NCBI GenBank assembly: GCA_900472625.1
Contig: UCIT01000017.1
Location: 186,001-250,000 of the forward strand
Direction of reading: 5' to 3'
Source of the DNA: Hyphomicrobiales bacterium
GTDB taxonomy: Bacteria > Pseudomonadota > Alphaproteobacteria > Rhizobiales > Rhizobiaceae
DNA length: 64,000 nt
The notes below the pieces were generated by a model. That model worked only from the letters and a program-made list of their open reading frames with translations, made no database searches and was not told the DNA's origin. Positions 56,721-64,000 of this stretch are shown here, in pieces (position 1 is the first letter of the stretch; each line of letters begins with the position of its first letter). The position numbers and the translations under genes were made by a program.

Positions 56721-56893
56721 GCACTCAAGCGTCTTCGCGCAGGCGGAGACGCGCGGTCTTCCCAGCCACCCCGTCCCCGCTGTGAGTGCCGTCATGTCGC
56801 GCGGCCCAAGATCAGCCGCAAAACTGGTTTCGGTTGAATTCGATCGCCGTATCGGCTTAGCTCGGCCTATTGCATGGCAACGATGAGCATCTC

Positions 56894-58588
56894 ATGACGC
56901 ATACGGCTGACACCATCATCCTCAACGGACGTGTTCTGACCCTTGATCCCGATAGTCCGCATGCCGAGGCGGTCGCGTTCGCCGCTGGCAGGATCATAGC
57001 GGTAGGGACCAGTGCCGACGTCGAGCCGCTGCGCGGGCCTCATACCCGGATTATCGATGCCGCCCGCGGCTCCGTCCTGCCGGGCTTTTCCGAAAACCAC
57101 ATGCATCTCTTTTCAGGCGCCGCGGAACTCGACCATCTGCAGCTCACCGGCGTAAAGGGCCTTGCCGCGCTGACCGAGGCGGTCCGCGCTTACGCTCACA
57201 CGCGCCAGACGCAGAAGGTGTTGTTTGCGCAGGGCGTCGATTACGCCATTCTCGGCCGGGCGCAGACGCTGACCCGCCAGCATCTCGACGCGATCCTGCC
57301 CGCCCAGCCGCTGGTTCTTTTCGCGCCGGATCACCACACAGCCTGGGCCAACACCAGCGCGCTGGAGCTGGTCGGCATACTCGGTGGCGCCAAACTCGGC
57401 CCCGGCAACGAGGTCGTCATGGGCCCTGATGGCCTGGCAACCGGCGAATTGCGGGAGATGGAAGCATTCAGCCCACTGCAGGCGGCCGGCGGTTTCGATC
57501 GTTATCGACTGGGCCTGTCCACCGGCGGCGAGCCGGACCCTTATCCTGATGCCGCGCAATGGGCGCAGGATATCGCCGTCATGCGACGCGGTCTTGCCTA
57601 TTGCGCCAGCCACGGCATCACCACCGTCCAGAACATGGACGGCAATCTCTATCAACTGCAGCTGCTGTCGGCGATCGAGCAGGAAGATGGCCACCTGCCC
57701 TGCCGGGTGCAGGTCCCCTTCCACTTCAAGAATTTCATGTCGATCGACATGCTTCAAAAAGCATCCGACATGTCTGCGCGTTTCGACAGCGACTGGCTTT
57801 CGTCCGGTCTGGTCAAGGTCTTCTACGACGGCGTCATCGAAAGCGGCACGGCGGTCATGGTCGAGCCCTATGCCGATATGCCAGGCGATCGCGGCGAGGG
57901 CCTGTTCACGCCCGAGACCTTCCGGGCAGTGGCCGTGGAGGCGGACCGGCGCGGTTTGCAGATCGCCGTCCACGCCATCGGCGACGGCGCGGTGCGCGCC
58001 GTGCTCGACGGGTACGAAGCAGCGAGAAACGCGAACGGCGCCCGCGACAGCCGCCACCGGATCGAACATATCGAGGTTGTGCATCCCGACGATATCGGAC
58101 GTTTTCAGGAGCTTGGCGTTATCGCCTCCATGCAGCCGCCGCATCCACCCGGCTGCGCTGGCCTGCCGCTGGAACCGACCATCTCGCGCATCGGCCGCGA
58201 CCGCTGGCCGGTGAGCTATGCCTGGCGGACGTTGAAGAACGCCGGCGCCCATATCTGCTTCGCGTCGGACTGGCCGGTGTCGCCGATCGACCCGCTGGTC
58301 GGCGTGAAGGCGGCGGTTACCCGCAAGCGCTGGAGCGAGACCGACCCCGATCAATCGTTTTCGCTGCCGGAAGCGCTTGCCGCCTATTGCGTCGAAGGCG
58401 CCTATGCCGAGTTCAAGGAGGATCGCAAGGGCATGATCAGGCCGGGCTACGTTGCCGACATCGTCATCCTCGACACCGATATCGAAGCGACCGATCCCGA
58501 TGCTATCGATACGATCCGACCGACAACGACGATCTGCGGCGGGCACATTAGTTTTCCGGCCGATAAATATTTTCCACCGGGAGATTAG
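56894..58588 (+). CDS. Amidohydrolase family protein, YtcJ-like
   Basis: A 564-aa metal-dependent hydrolase with an N-terminal TIADTI-type composite domain, metal motif ENHMHLFSG (H-x-H), VKVFYDGVIESGTAVMVEPY, the His in QIAVHAIGDGA, HRIEHIEVVHP and late FASDWPVSPIDPL with the metal Asp. It belongs to the YtcJ/NfdA-like group that hydrolyses amides or formamides. ATG 56894 is the first ATG in frame; a TTG at 56870 is possible. It precedes the Pot-type ABC genes by 92 bp on the same strand and may be in their operon. Confidence 0.88.
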   Translation: MTHTADTIILNGRVLTLDPDSPHAEAVAFAAGRIIAVGTSADVEPLRGPHTRIIDAARGSVLPGFSENHMHLFSGAAELDHLQLTGVKGLAALTEAVRAYAHTRQTQKVLFAQGVDYAILGRAQTLTRQHLDAILPAQPLVLFAPDHHTAWANTSALELVGILGGAKLGPGNEVVMGPDGLATGELREMEAFSPLQAAGGFDRYRLGLSTGGEPDPYPDAAQWAQDIAVMRRGLAYCASHGITTVQNMDGNLYQLQLLSAIEQEDGHLPCRVQVPFHFKNFMSIDMLQKASDMSARFDSDWLSSGLVKVFYDGVIESGTAVMVEPYADMPGDRGEGLFTPETFRAVAVEADRRGLQIAVHAIGDGAVRAVLDGYEAARNANGARDSRHRIEHIEVVHPDDIGRFQELGVIASMQPPHPPGCAGLPLEPTISRIGRDRWPVSYAWRTLKNAGAHICFASDWPVSPIDPLVGVKAAVTRKRWSETDPDQSFSLPEALAAYCVEGAYAEFKEDRKGMIRPGYVADIVILDTDIEATDPDAIDTIRPTTTICGGHISFPADKYFPPGD

Positions 58589-58680
58589 ATTCGGGTTGTC
58601 AACGCACATGGCGTGTGGTCACCTAGCCAAAAGCCGAAAAGGCGGGAACAGCAGCTTCAGCAACGGTGAGTGGCCCGCAT

Positions 58681-59781
58681 ATGGCGGAATTGGACGCGAT
58701 TGAAATTCGCAGTGTTTCCAAGGTATTCGGCTTCGGCGAGTTCGCCTTTTCCGCCGTCGACAACGCATCGGTTTCGATCCGGCAGAACGAGTTTTTCACG
58801 CTGCTCGGCCCATCGGGCTGCGGCAAGACCACGCTTCTGCGGCTGATCGCCGGCTTCGAATATCCAACATCCGGCGAGATCATGCTGAACGGCAGCGACA
58901 TTGCCGCCATGCCGCCCTTCAAGCGACCGATCAACACGGTTTTCCAGAGCTACGCCCTTTTCCCGCACATGACCGTTGCGGACAATATCGGGTTCGGACT
59001 GACCATGCTCGGCCGGCCGAAAAGCGAGATCAAGGCACGCGTCGCGGCCATGCTGAAGCTGGTGCGGATGGAAGCACTGGCCGGACGGCGCACCAGCCAG
59101 ATCTCCGGTGGCCAGCAGCAGCGCGTCGCCCTGGCGCGCGCGCTCGCGCCACAGCCAAAGGTGCTCCTGCTCGACGAGCCGCTGTCGGCGCTGGACTACA
59201 AACTGCGCAAGGACATGCAGATCGAGCTGAAGCGCCTGCAGTCGGAAACCGGCATCACCTTCATCTTCGTGACCCATGATCAGGAAGAGGCCCTGACTAT
59301 GTCGGACCGCATCGCCGTCATGTCGTCCGGAAAGATCCTGCAGGTCGGCAAGCCCAGGGAAATCTACGACGCACCGACCGATCGCTTCGTGGCCGACTTC
59401 ATCGGCGAGACGAATTTCCTCAAGGGCCGGATTCGCTCGATGACGGGCGGAATCGCTGAGGTCGAAACGCGTTCGGCCGGCCGCATCTCGGCAACCATGC
59501 CCAAGGATTTCGCGACCGACGGAGATGTGACGCTGGTGCTGCGGCCCGAGCACGCCGCCCTTTGCCCTCCGGTGGACCATCCAGCCTGCCAGATGACGGG
59601 CACGCTGGAGACCGTCGTCTATTTTGGAACGGATACACACTACCACGTCCGTCTCGCCGACGAGGAAACGATATTCACGCTGCGCGAACAGAACAAGCCG
59701 CTGCAGGCCGCGCGATTTTCCGAGGGCGACCGGGTCGGTATCGCCATCGAACCCAACGCAGCCCGCGTCTTGAGAGGCTGA
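58681..59781 (+). CDS. Polyamine-type ABC ATPase, PotA-like
   Basis: A 366-aa ATPase. Walker [11 protein letters not shown]-loop [10 protein letters not shown], signature [14 protein letters not shown], Walker [17 protein letters not shown], switch [15 protein letters not shown] and a C-terminal TOBE domain. The [13 protein letters not shown] stretch after Walker B is PotA-typical. The start is ATG 58681; GTG 58666 is an in-frame alternative. It is followed after 1 bp by the first permease. Confidence 0.93.
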   Translation: MAELDAIEIRSVSKVFGFGEFAFSAVDNASVSIRQNEFFTLLGPSGCGKTTLLRLIAGFEYPTSGEIMLNGSDIAAMPPFKRPINTVFQSYALFPHMTVADNIGFGLTMLGRPKSEIKARVAAMLKLVRMEALAGRRTSQISGGQQQRVALARALAPQPKVLLLDEPLSALDYKLRKDMQIELKRLQSETGITFIFVTHDQEEALTMSDRIAVMSSGKILQVGKPREIYDAPTDRFVADFIGETNFLKGRIRSMTGGIAEVETRSAGRISATMPKDFATDGDVTLVLRPEHAALCPPVDHPACQMTGTLETVVYFGTDTHYHVRLADEETIFTLREQNKPLQAARFSEGDRVGIAIEPNAARVLRG

Positions 59782-59782
59782 C

Positions 59783-60706
59783 ATGACAGACGCAGTCGCA
59801 ACGGTTGAAACGGAAAAGACCCGGGACATCCGGAAACGATGGCTTCTTTCGCTCCCGGCCCTGCTGATCATCCTAGCGGCTGCCAGCGGACCACTACTGA
59901 TCGTCGTCGCCTATTCGTTTCTGACGCCAGGACCGTATGGCGACGTCGTCTGGCAGCCGTCCCTCGATGGCTGGATCAACGTGTTTCTCGAGAAGGACAT
60001 TTTCGACGACACGCTGTCGCTCGCCAGCGCGCATATCTCGATCTTCGTGCGTTCGGTCGTGCTCTCGCTGGTGACAACAGTGCTGACGCTGGCGATCGGC
60101 TTTCCCACGGCGTATTTCATCGCCACCCGCAGGGAGACGACGCGCGAACTGTGGCTGCTGCTGATCACCATACCGTTCTGGACGAACCTGCTGATCCGTA
60201 CCTTTGCCATTCTGGAGATCATTCGCAACGAGGGGCTGATCAACGGCTTGCTGCTAAGGGCGGGTCTGATCGCAAAGCCGCTGCAGATGCTGTTTACCGA
60301 CGGCGCCATCCTTACCGGCATGGTCTATGTCTACCTGCCGCTGATGGTGCTGCCGCTCTATGCCAGCATGGAAAAGCTGGACTTCCGGCTGGTCGAGGCC
60401 GGCTACGATCTCTACGCCACGCCGTTCAAGGTGCTTCGCCGCATCATCATCCCGCTGGTCAAGCCCGGCATCATAGCCGGCTCCATCCTCGTCTTCATTC
60501 CAGCGCTCGGTGCCTACGTCACACCCAGCATCCTCGGCGGCGGCAAGAACCTGATGCTTGGCAACCTGATCGAGTTGCAGTTCGGCCAGGGGCGCAACTG
60601 GCCGCTCGGATCGGCGCTCTCGATCGCGCTGATGCTGATCGTGATGGTCGCGCTTTTGTTTTATGTCCGCAATGCGGGTTCGCAGGGGAGCCGCCAGCAT
60701 GGCTAG
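59783..60706 (+). CDS. Polyamine-type ABC permease, PotB-like
   Basis: A 307-aa permease with six helices, PFWTNLLIRTFAILEI (PotB signature) and the EAA loop LVEAGYDLYATPFKVLRRIIIPLVKPG followed by PALGAYVTPSILGGGKN. Its stop overlaps the next permease by 8 bp. Confidence 0.94.
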   Translation: MTDAVATVETEKTRDIRKRWLLSLPALLIILAAASGPLLIVVAYSFLTPGPYGDVVWQPSLDGWINVFLEKDIFDDTLSLASAHISIFVRSVVLSLVTTVLTLAIGFPTAYFIATRRETTRELWLLLITIPFWTNLLIRTFAILEIIRNEGLINGLLLRAGLIAKPLQMLFTDGAILTGMVYVYLPLMVLPLYASMEKLDFRLVEAGYDLYATPFKVLRRIIIPLVKPGIIAGSILVFIPALGAYVTPSILGGGKNLMLGNLIELQFGQGRNWPLGSALSIALMLIVMVALLFYVRNAGSQGSRQHG

Positions 60707-61499
60707 GTCCTTCTCCGTCCGCCGGCAGCGCGGCTTCACCACGATCGCCATGGTGTGCTTCGCGGCGCTCTACCTGCCGATTGCCGTGCTGGTCTTCTAC
60801 TCGTTCAACGCCGGGGAATCGCTGGCGTCGTTCGATGGCATGTCGCTGCGATGGTTCGAAAAGGCCTTCCAGAACCAGCAGGTGATCGACGCATCGCTTC
60901 GCTCGCTGCAGATAGCCAGCATCGCGGCCGTGATTGCCACGATCGCCGCGACCATGGCGGCGCTGGCGACCACCCGGACGGAGCCCTACCGCGGCCTGAC
61001 GATGAAATACGCCTTCATCAACCAGCCGCTGATGATCCCCGAGATCGTGACGGCGGTGGCCTTGCTGATCTTCTTCGCGCGCATCAAGATCTGGACGGGC
61101 TATTCCGGGCTTGGCTACCTCGTTGCCGCCCACACGGCCTTCTGCATTCCGTTCGCTTATCTGCCGATCCGCGCCCGGCTGGAGAACATGGATCTGACGC
61201 TGGAGAAGGCTGCAGCCGACCTTTATGCGACGCCATGGAACGCCTTCCGCTATGTGACCCTGCCGCTGCTGTGGCCGGGCATTCTTGCCGGGTTCATGCT
61301 GGCCTTCGTCATCTCGCTGGATGACGTCGTAATCACCGAATTCGTCAAGTCGGCCGGCCAGGATACCCTGCCCACCTACATGCTGGGGCAAATCCGCCGC
61401 TCCATCACGCCGGAGATGAACGCGATCTCGACGCTGTTTCTCGGCCTGTCGATCTGCGTCGTCATCGTCTTCTTCGTCGTCAACCGAAATCGTGCCTGA
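60699..61499 (+). CDS. Polyamine-type ABC permease, PotC-like
   Basis: A 266-aa permease with YLPIAVLVFYSFNAGE at the first helix, EAA loop LEKAAADLYATPWNAFRYVTLPLLWPG and FVISLDDVVITEFVKS, all PotC hallmarks. ATG 60699 has GGGGAG eight bases ahead; the longer frame from 60663 lies inside the previous gene. Confidence 0.94.
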   Translation: MARSFSVRRQRGFTTIAMVCFAALYLPIAVLVFYSFNAGESLASFDGMSLRWFEKAFQNQQVIDASLRSLQIASIAAVIATIAATMAALATTRTEPYRGLTMKYAFINQPLMIPEIVTAVALLIFFARIKIWTGYSGLGYLVAAHTAFCIPFAYLPIRARLENMDLTLEKAAADLYATPWNAFRYVTLPLLWPGILAGFMLAFVISLDDVVITEFVKSAGQDTLPTYMLGQIRRSITPEMNAISTLFLGLSICVVIVFFVVNRNRA

Positions 61500-61525
61500 A
61501 CAATAAAGAGAAAGGGAGCCTAAGC

Positions 61526-62560
61526 ATGAAACGCATGACGTCCACCATCGCCCTGGCGGCGGCACTGCTGGCATCGGCCAGCTTCGCCCACGCCGAGGGC
61601 GAACTGAACATCTACAACTGGGGCAACTACACCAGCCCCGAAATGATCAAGAAGTTCGAGGACACCTACAAGGTCAAGGTGACCATCACCGACTACGATT
61701 CCAACGACACCGCGCTTGCCAAGGTTCGCCAGGGCGGTTCCGGCTTCGACATGGTCGTCCCCTCGCAGAACTACATTCCGATCTGGATTTCCGAGGGCCT
61801 GCTGCTCGAGACCGATCCGGGCAAGATGGAAAACTTCAAGAACGTCGCCAAGGAATGGGCGAATCCTGACTTCGACCCCGGCCGTAAATACACGGTGCCA
61901 TGGGCGATGGGCATCGTCGGCACCGTCGTCAACACCGATGTCTATAAGGGCGATATCAACACCTGGGGCATCATCTTCGACACGCCGGATGAGCTGAAGG
62001 GCAAGGTCAATGTCGTGCCCGAGATGACCGATGTCATCGATGCGGCGGTGCTCTACAATGGCGGCAAGAAGTGCACCGGCGATCTGGCGATCCTGAAGAA
62101 AGTGCGCGACACGCTGGTCAAGGCCAAGCCGAACTGGGTGGCAATGGAATACGGCACCATCGAGAAGATGGGCTCCGGCGACTTCGCTGCCTCCAGCGAC
62201 TGGAACGGCTCCGCCTTCCGCCAGCGCCTGAAGAACCCCGCTATCAAGTTTGGCTATCCCAAGGAAGGCTTCGTCGACTGGAGCGACAACCTGTCGGTGC
62301 TCAAGGATGCCAAGAACGTCGAAAATGCCAAGCTGTTCCAGAACTTCATGATGGATCCTGAAAACGCCGGCATGAATTCCGGCTTCCACCGCTACGCCAA
62401 CGGCATTGCCGGCTCCGACAAGTTCATGCCGGCCGACATGAAGGGTGCGCCGGAAATCAACGTTCCCGCCGAGTTCGCATCGGTCGGCGTGCCGTCGATG
62501 ACCTGCCCGCCGGATGTCCAGGCCCTCTACACCAAGATCTGGACCGAACTCCAGAAGTAA
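61526..62560 (+). CDS. Sec-exported polyamine-type solute-binding protein, PotD/PotF-like
   Basis: A 344-aa periplasmic protein with a Sec signal (about 1-23, ...ASFAHA). The mature N-terminus GELNIYNWGNYTSPEMIKKFE is the classic PotD/PotF opening. GGSGFDMVVPSQNYIPIWISEG and KLFQNFMMDPENAGMNSGF also match. It differs from the Tat-exported paralogue at 37579. A hairpin follows, then the deacetylase-fold gene. Confidence 0.95.
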   Translation: MKRMTSTIALAAALLASASFAHAEGELNIYNWGNYTSPEMIKKFEDTYKVKVTITDYDSNDTALAKVRQGGSGFDMVVPSQNYIPIWISEGLLLETDPGKMENFKNVAKEWANPDFDPGRKYTVPWAMGIVGTVVNTDVYKGDINTWGIIFDTPDELKGKVNVVPEMTDVIDAAVLYNGGKKCTGDLAILKKVRDTLVKAKPNWVAMEYGTIEKMGSGDFAASSDWNGSAFRQRLKNPAIKFGYPKEGFVDWSDNLSVLKDAKNVENAKLFQNFMMDPENAGMNSGFHRYANGIAGSDKFMPADMKGAPEINVPAEFASVGVPSMTCPPDVQALYTKIWTELQK

Positions 62561-62572
62561 GTCGCCCATCTG

Positions 62573-62597
62573 CACCCCGCCAGGATGAGGCGGGGTG
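62573..62597 (+). other. Intercistronic hairpin after the Pot-type binding-protein gene
   Basis: A perfect 9-bp stem, CACCCCGCC / GGCGGGGTG, with a 7-nt loop, followed by TAGCCTTTTCC. It is a partial terminator or 3' stabiliser that sets the binding protein apart from the hydrolase genes downstream. Confidence 0.6.
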
Positions 62598-62613
62598 TAG
62601 CCTTTTCCCGCTG

Positions 62614-63657
62614 ATGGATAATCTTATGAAGACCGTCTTTTCGCCGCGCCATCGCGGACATGCCGAACAACTCGAGCTGGTTGCCGGCGCCATCGTCCCG
62701 GGCTTCGAGCTGCCGTCGCGCGCCGAATACGTCGCCGAGCGCATCAAGGCCATCGCGCTCGGCGCCATTCTCGAACCGAATGCGCATGACCTGTCGACGG
62801 CGGCCAAGGTTCATCGGCAGGACTATCTCGATTTCCTGCCGACGATCTGGAGCCGCTGGACGGCCGAGGGTCGCTCCGGCACGGCGCTGCCCTTCACCTG
62901 GCCGACACGTGGCCTGCGCGGCGATGTGCTGCCCGAGTTCATCGACGGTCTGCTCGGCTACTATTCGTTCGACGCGGGCTGCGGCATCGTCGAAGGCTCA
63001 TGGGATGCGATCAAATCCTCGCACGACACGGCGCTGACGGCAGCCGCCCTGGTGCATGGCGGCGACCGGTCGGCCTTCGCGCTCTGCCGCCCGCCAGGCC
63101 ACCACGCCGGCGCCGGCTTCATGGGCGGCTACTGCTATATCAACAATGCGGCCGTTGCCGCCCAGTGGCTGCGCGACAACGGCGCGAAGAAGGTGTCGAT
63201 CCTCGACGTCGATTACCACCACGGCAACGGCACACAGGAAATCTTCTATGCACGCGCCGATGTTCAGGTCATCAACCTGCATGCAGACCCGATGCAGGAA
63301 TACCCCTATTTTCTCGGCCATGCCGACGAGCGCGGGAGCGGTGAAGGCGAAGGGTATAACCTCAACTACCCCATGCGTTTTGGTACCGACTGGGATCGCT
63401 GGAGCCAGGCGCTGGATGACGCCTGCGACAAGCTCACGTCTTACGCGCCTGACGTGGTCGTCGTCTCGCTCGGCGTCGATACGTTCGAGAAAGACCCGAT
63501 CAGCCGCTTCAAGCTGACCACAAGCGACTTCCCCAAGATCGGTCAGCGGATCGCAAAACTCGGGCTGCCGACCCTGTTTGTGATGGAAGGTGGCTACGCC
63601 GTGGCGGAAATCGGCGTCAATGCGGTGAGTGTCCTGACCGGCTTCGAAGGCGCCTGA
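62614..63657 (+). CDS. Histone-deacetylase-fold acetylpolyamine amidohydrolase-like enzyme
   Basis: A 347-aa zinc deacetylase. Active-site features are RPPGHHAGAG (catalytic His-His), NNAAVAAQWL, LDVDYHHGNGTQEIFY with the zinc Asp and His, SLGVDTFEKDP with the second Asp, and the transition-state Tyr in MEGGYAV. The layout follows bacterial acetylpolyamine amidohydrolases. ATG 62614 is used; ATG 62626 is possible. Position directly after a Pot-type importer supports deacetylation of imported N-acetylpolyamines. Confidence 0.9.
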   Translation: MDNLMKTVFSPRHRGHAEQLELVAGAIVPGFELPSRAEYVAERIKAIALGAILEPNAHDLSTAAKVHRQDYLDFLPTIWSRWTAEGRSGTALPFTWPTRGLRGDVLPEFIDGLLGYYSFDAGCGIVEGSWDAIKSSHDTALTAAALVHGGDRSAFALCRPPGHHAGAGFMGGYCYINNAAVAAQWLRDNGAKKVSILDVDYHHGNGTQEIFYARADVQVINLHADPMQEYPYFLGHADERGSGEGEGYNLNYPMRFGTDWDRWSQALDDACDKLTSYAPDVVVVSLGVDTFEKDPISRFKLTTSDFPKIGQRIAKLGLPTLFVMEGGYAVAEIGVNAVSVLTGFEGA

Positions 63658-63659
63658 TC

Positions 63660-64000
63660 ATGGCGACAGACCATCTGGCCGAGCGGCAGCCCAAATCGAC
63701 TGGTCCCGCAACGGAAGCGTTCAACCGCGCCGACGTTACGCTTTCGAACTGGCGGACCACGCCCTACAGCCGCTGGTCGTTTCAAAACGTCAGCGAGATC
63801 ATCCCTTCCGCCGTCATTGCTGGCTCCCGAGCGGCGCGGCCTCAACCGGCGCCGGTTGCACTGAGCTCTCTGGCGACCGTCGAGTTCGCGGATACGGACG
63901 GTGTCACTAGGACATTGGCGGATTTTCTGACTACGAGCGAAACCGACGAGCTTGTGGTGATGCGCGCCGGGACAATCGTGGCGGAATGGTCGACAGCGCA
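63660..64000 (+). CDS. Serine hydrolase (beta-lactamase/NylB-like), 3' truncated by window edge
   Basis: An open frame starts at ATG 63660, two bases after the deacetylase stop, and remains open to the window end (113 codons). The product contains LSNWRTTPYSRWSFQNVSEIIPSAVIAG, a pattern seen near the N-terminus of 6-aminohexanoate-dimer hydrolase/class C beta-lactamase-like serine hydrolases. The S-x-x-K motif is beyond the window. The family includes amidases for linear amides, which fits the preceding amidohydrolase and deacetylase. Confidence 0.75.
   Translation, partial: MATDHLAERQPKSTGPATEAFNRADVTLSNWRTTPYSRWSFQNVSEIIPSAVIAGSRAARPQPAPVALSSLATVEFADTDGVTRTLADFLTTSETDELVVMRAGTIVAEWSTA

Noticed and set aside
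1-64000. Search by eye for tRNA genes, IS elements, CRISPR repeats and integrase genes
   Set aside because: No tandem direct repeats, transposase-like proteins or cloverleaf candidates were noticed. The region reads as stable core or accessory metabolic DNA. A tRNAscan/IS search would be the decisive check.

Overview
The window looks like a chromosomal or chromid segment of a member of the Rhizobiaceae (Rhizobium/Agrobacterium/Sinorhizobium group). The reasons are high GC content, very dense ATGA/GTGA-coupled operons, a large share of ABC importers, a rhizobial-type L-rhamnose locus (rhaRSTPQUK facing rhaDI), a cyoABCD-surf1 operon, pntAB, and two chemoreceptors ending in an xWxxF tether. No rRNA, tRNA, insertion sequence, phage gene or CRISPR array was seen. 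Product names come from reading motifs by eye; no database search was run.

Layout. (1) 1-9191: an OppB/DppB and OppC/DppC permease pair, three consecutive GT-B glycosyltransferases, a 904-aa exporter-type ABC protein whose nucleotide-binding domain has lost almost every catalytic motif, and a stand-alone cyclic-nucleotide-binding protein, closed by a strong terminator. This is the most unusual block. (2) 9207-10538: an MFS metabolite:H+ symporter. (3) 10894-15948: cyoABCD bo3-type quinol oxidase and SURF1. (4) 16339-21413: a class III metallophosphodiesterase coupled to a Ugp/Mal-type ABC importer, probably a phosphodiester scavenging operon, followed by a LacI regulator. (5) 22690-24636: chemoreceptor. 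(6) 25103-28139: pntAB transhydrogenase. (7) 28300-34932: a carbohydrate ABC importer with a fused NanE-NanK enzyme and a divergent GntR/UTRA regulator. (8) 35047-40882: a Pot-type polyamine ABC importer plus SDR, with a divergent LuxR-type regulator. (9) 40924-42295: an orphan secreted protein and a hydratase-family enzyme.

(10) 42380-53391: the complete L-rhamnose catabolic locus. RhaSTPQ import the sugar, RhaU interconverts its anomers, RhaI isomerises it, RhaK phosphorylates it, and the fused RhaD cleaves rhamnulose-1-phosphate and oxidises or reduces lactaldehyde. RhaR (DeoR family) probably acts at a 17-bp inverted repeat between rhaR and rhaD. A small Pmp3/YqaE membrane-protein gene, 52 codons with a TTG start, lies on the opposite strand between rhaD and rhaI. 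(11) 53694-56720: a second chemoreceptor, a 69-aa protein ending in CSFC and a divergent TetR regulator with a palindromic operator. (12) 56894-64000: an amidohydrolase, a second Pot-type importer, a histone-deacetylase-fold (acetylpolyamine amidohydrolase-like) enzyme and the start of a NylB-like serine hydrolase. This block looks like a salvage module for acylated polyamines or other amides.

A recurring feature is that each of the five substrate-binding-protein genes is followed at once by a GC-rich hairpin. Four of these hairpins lie inside operons, which fits 3'-end protection and higher expression of the binding protein.
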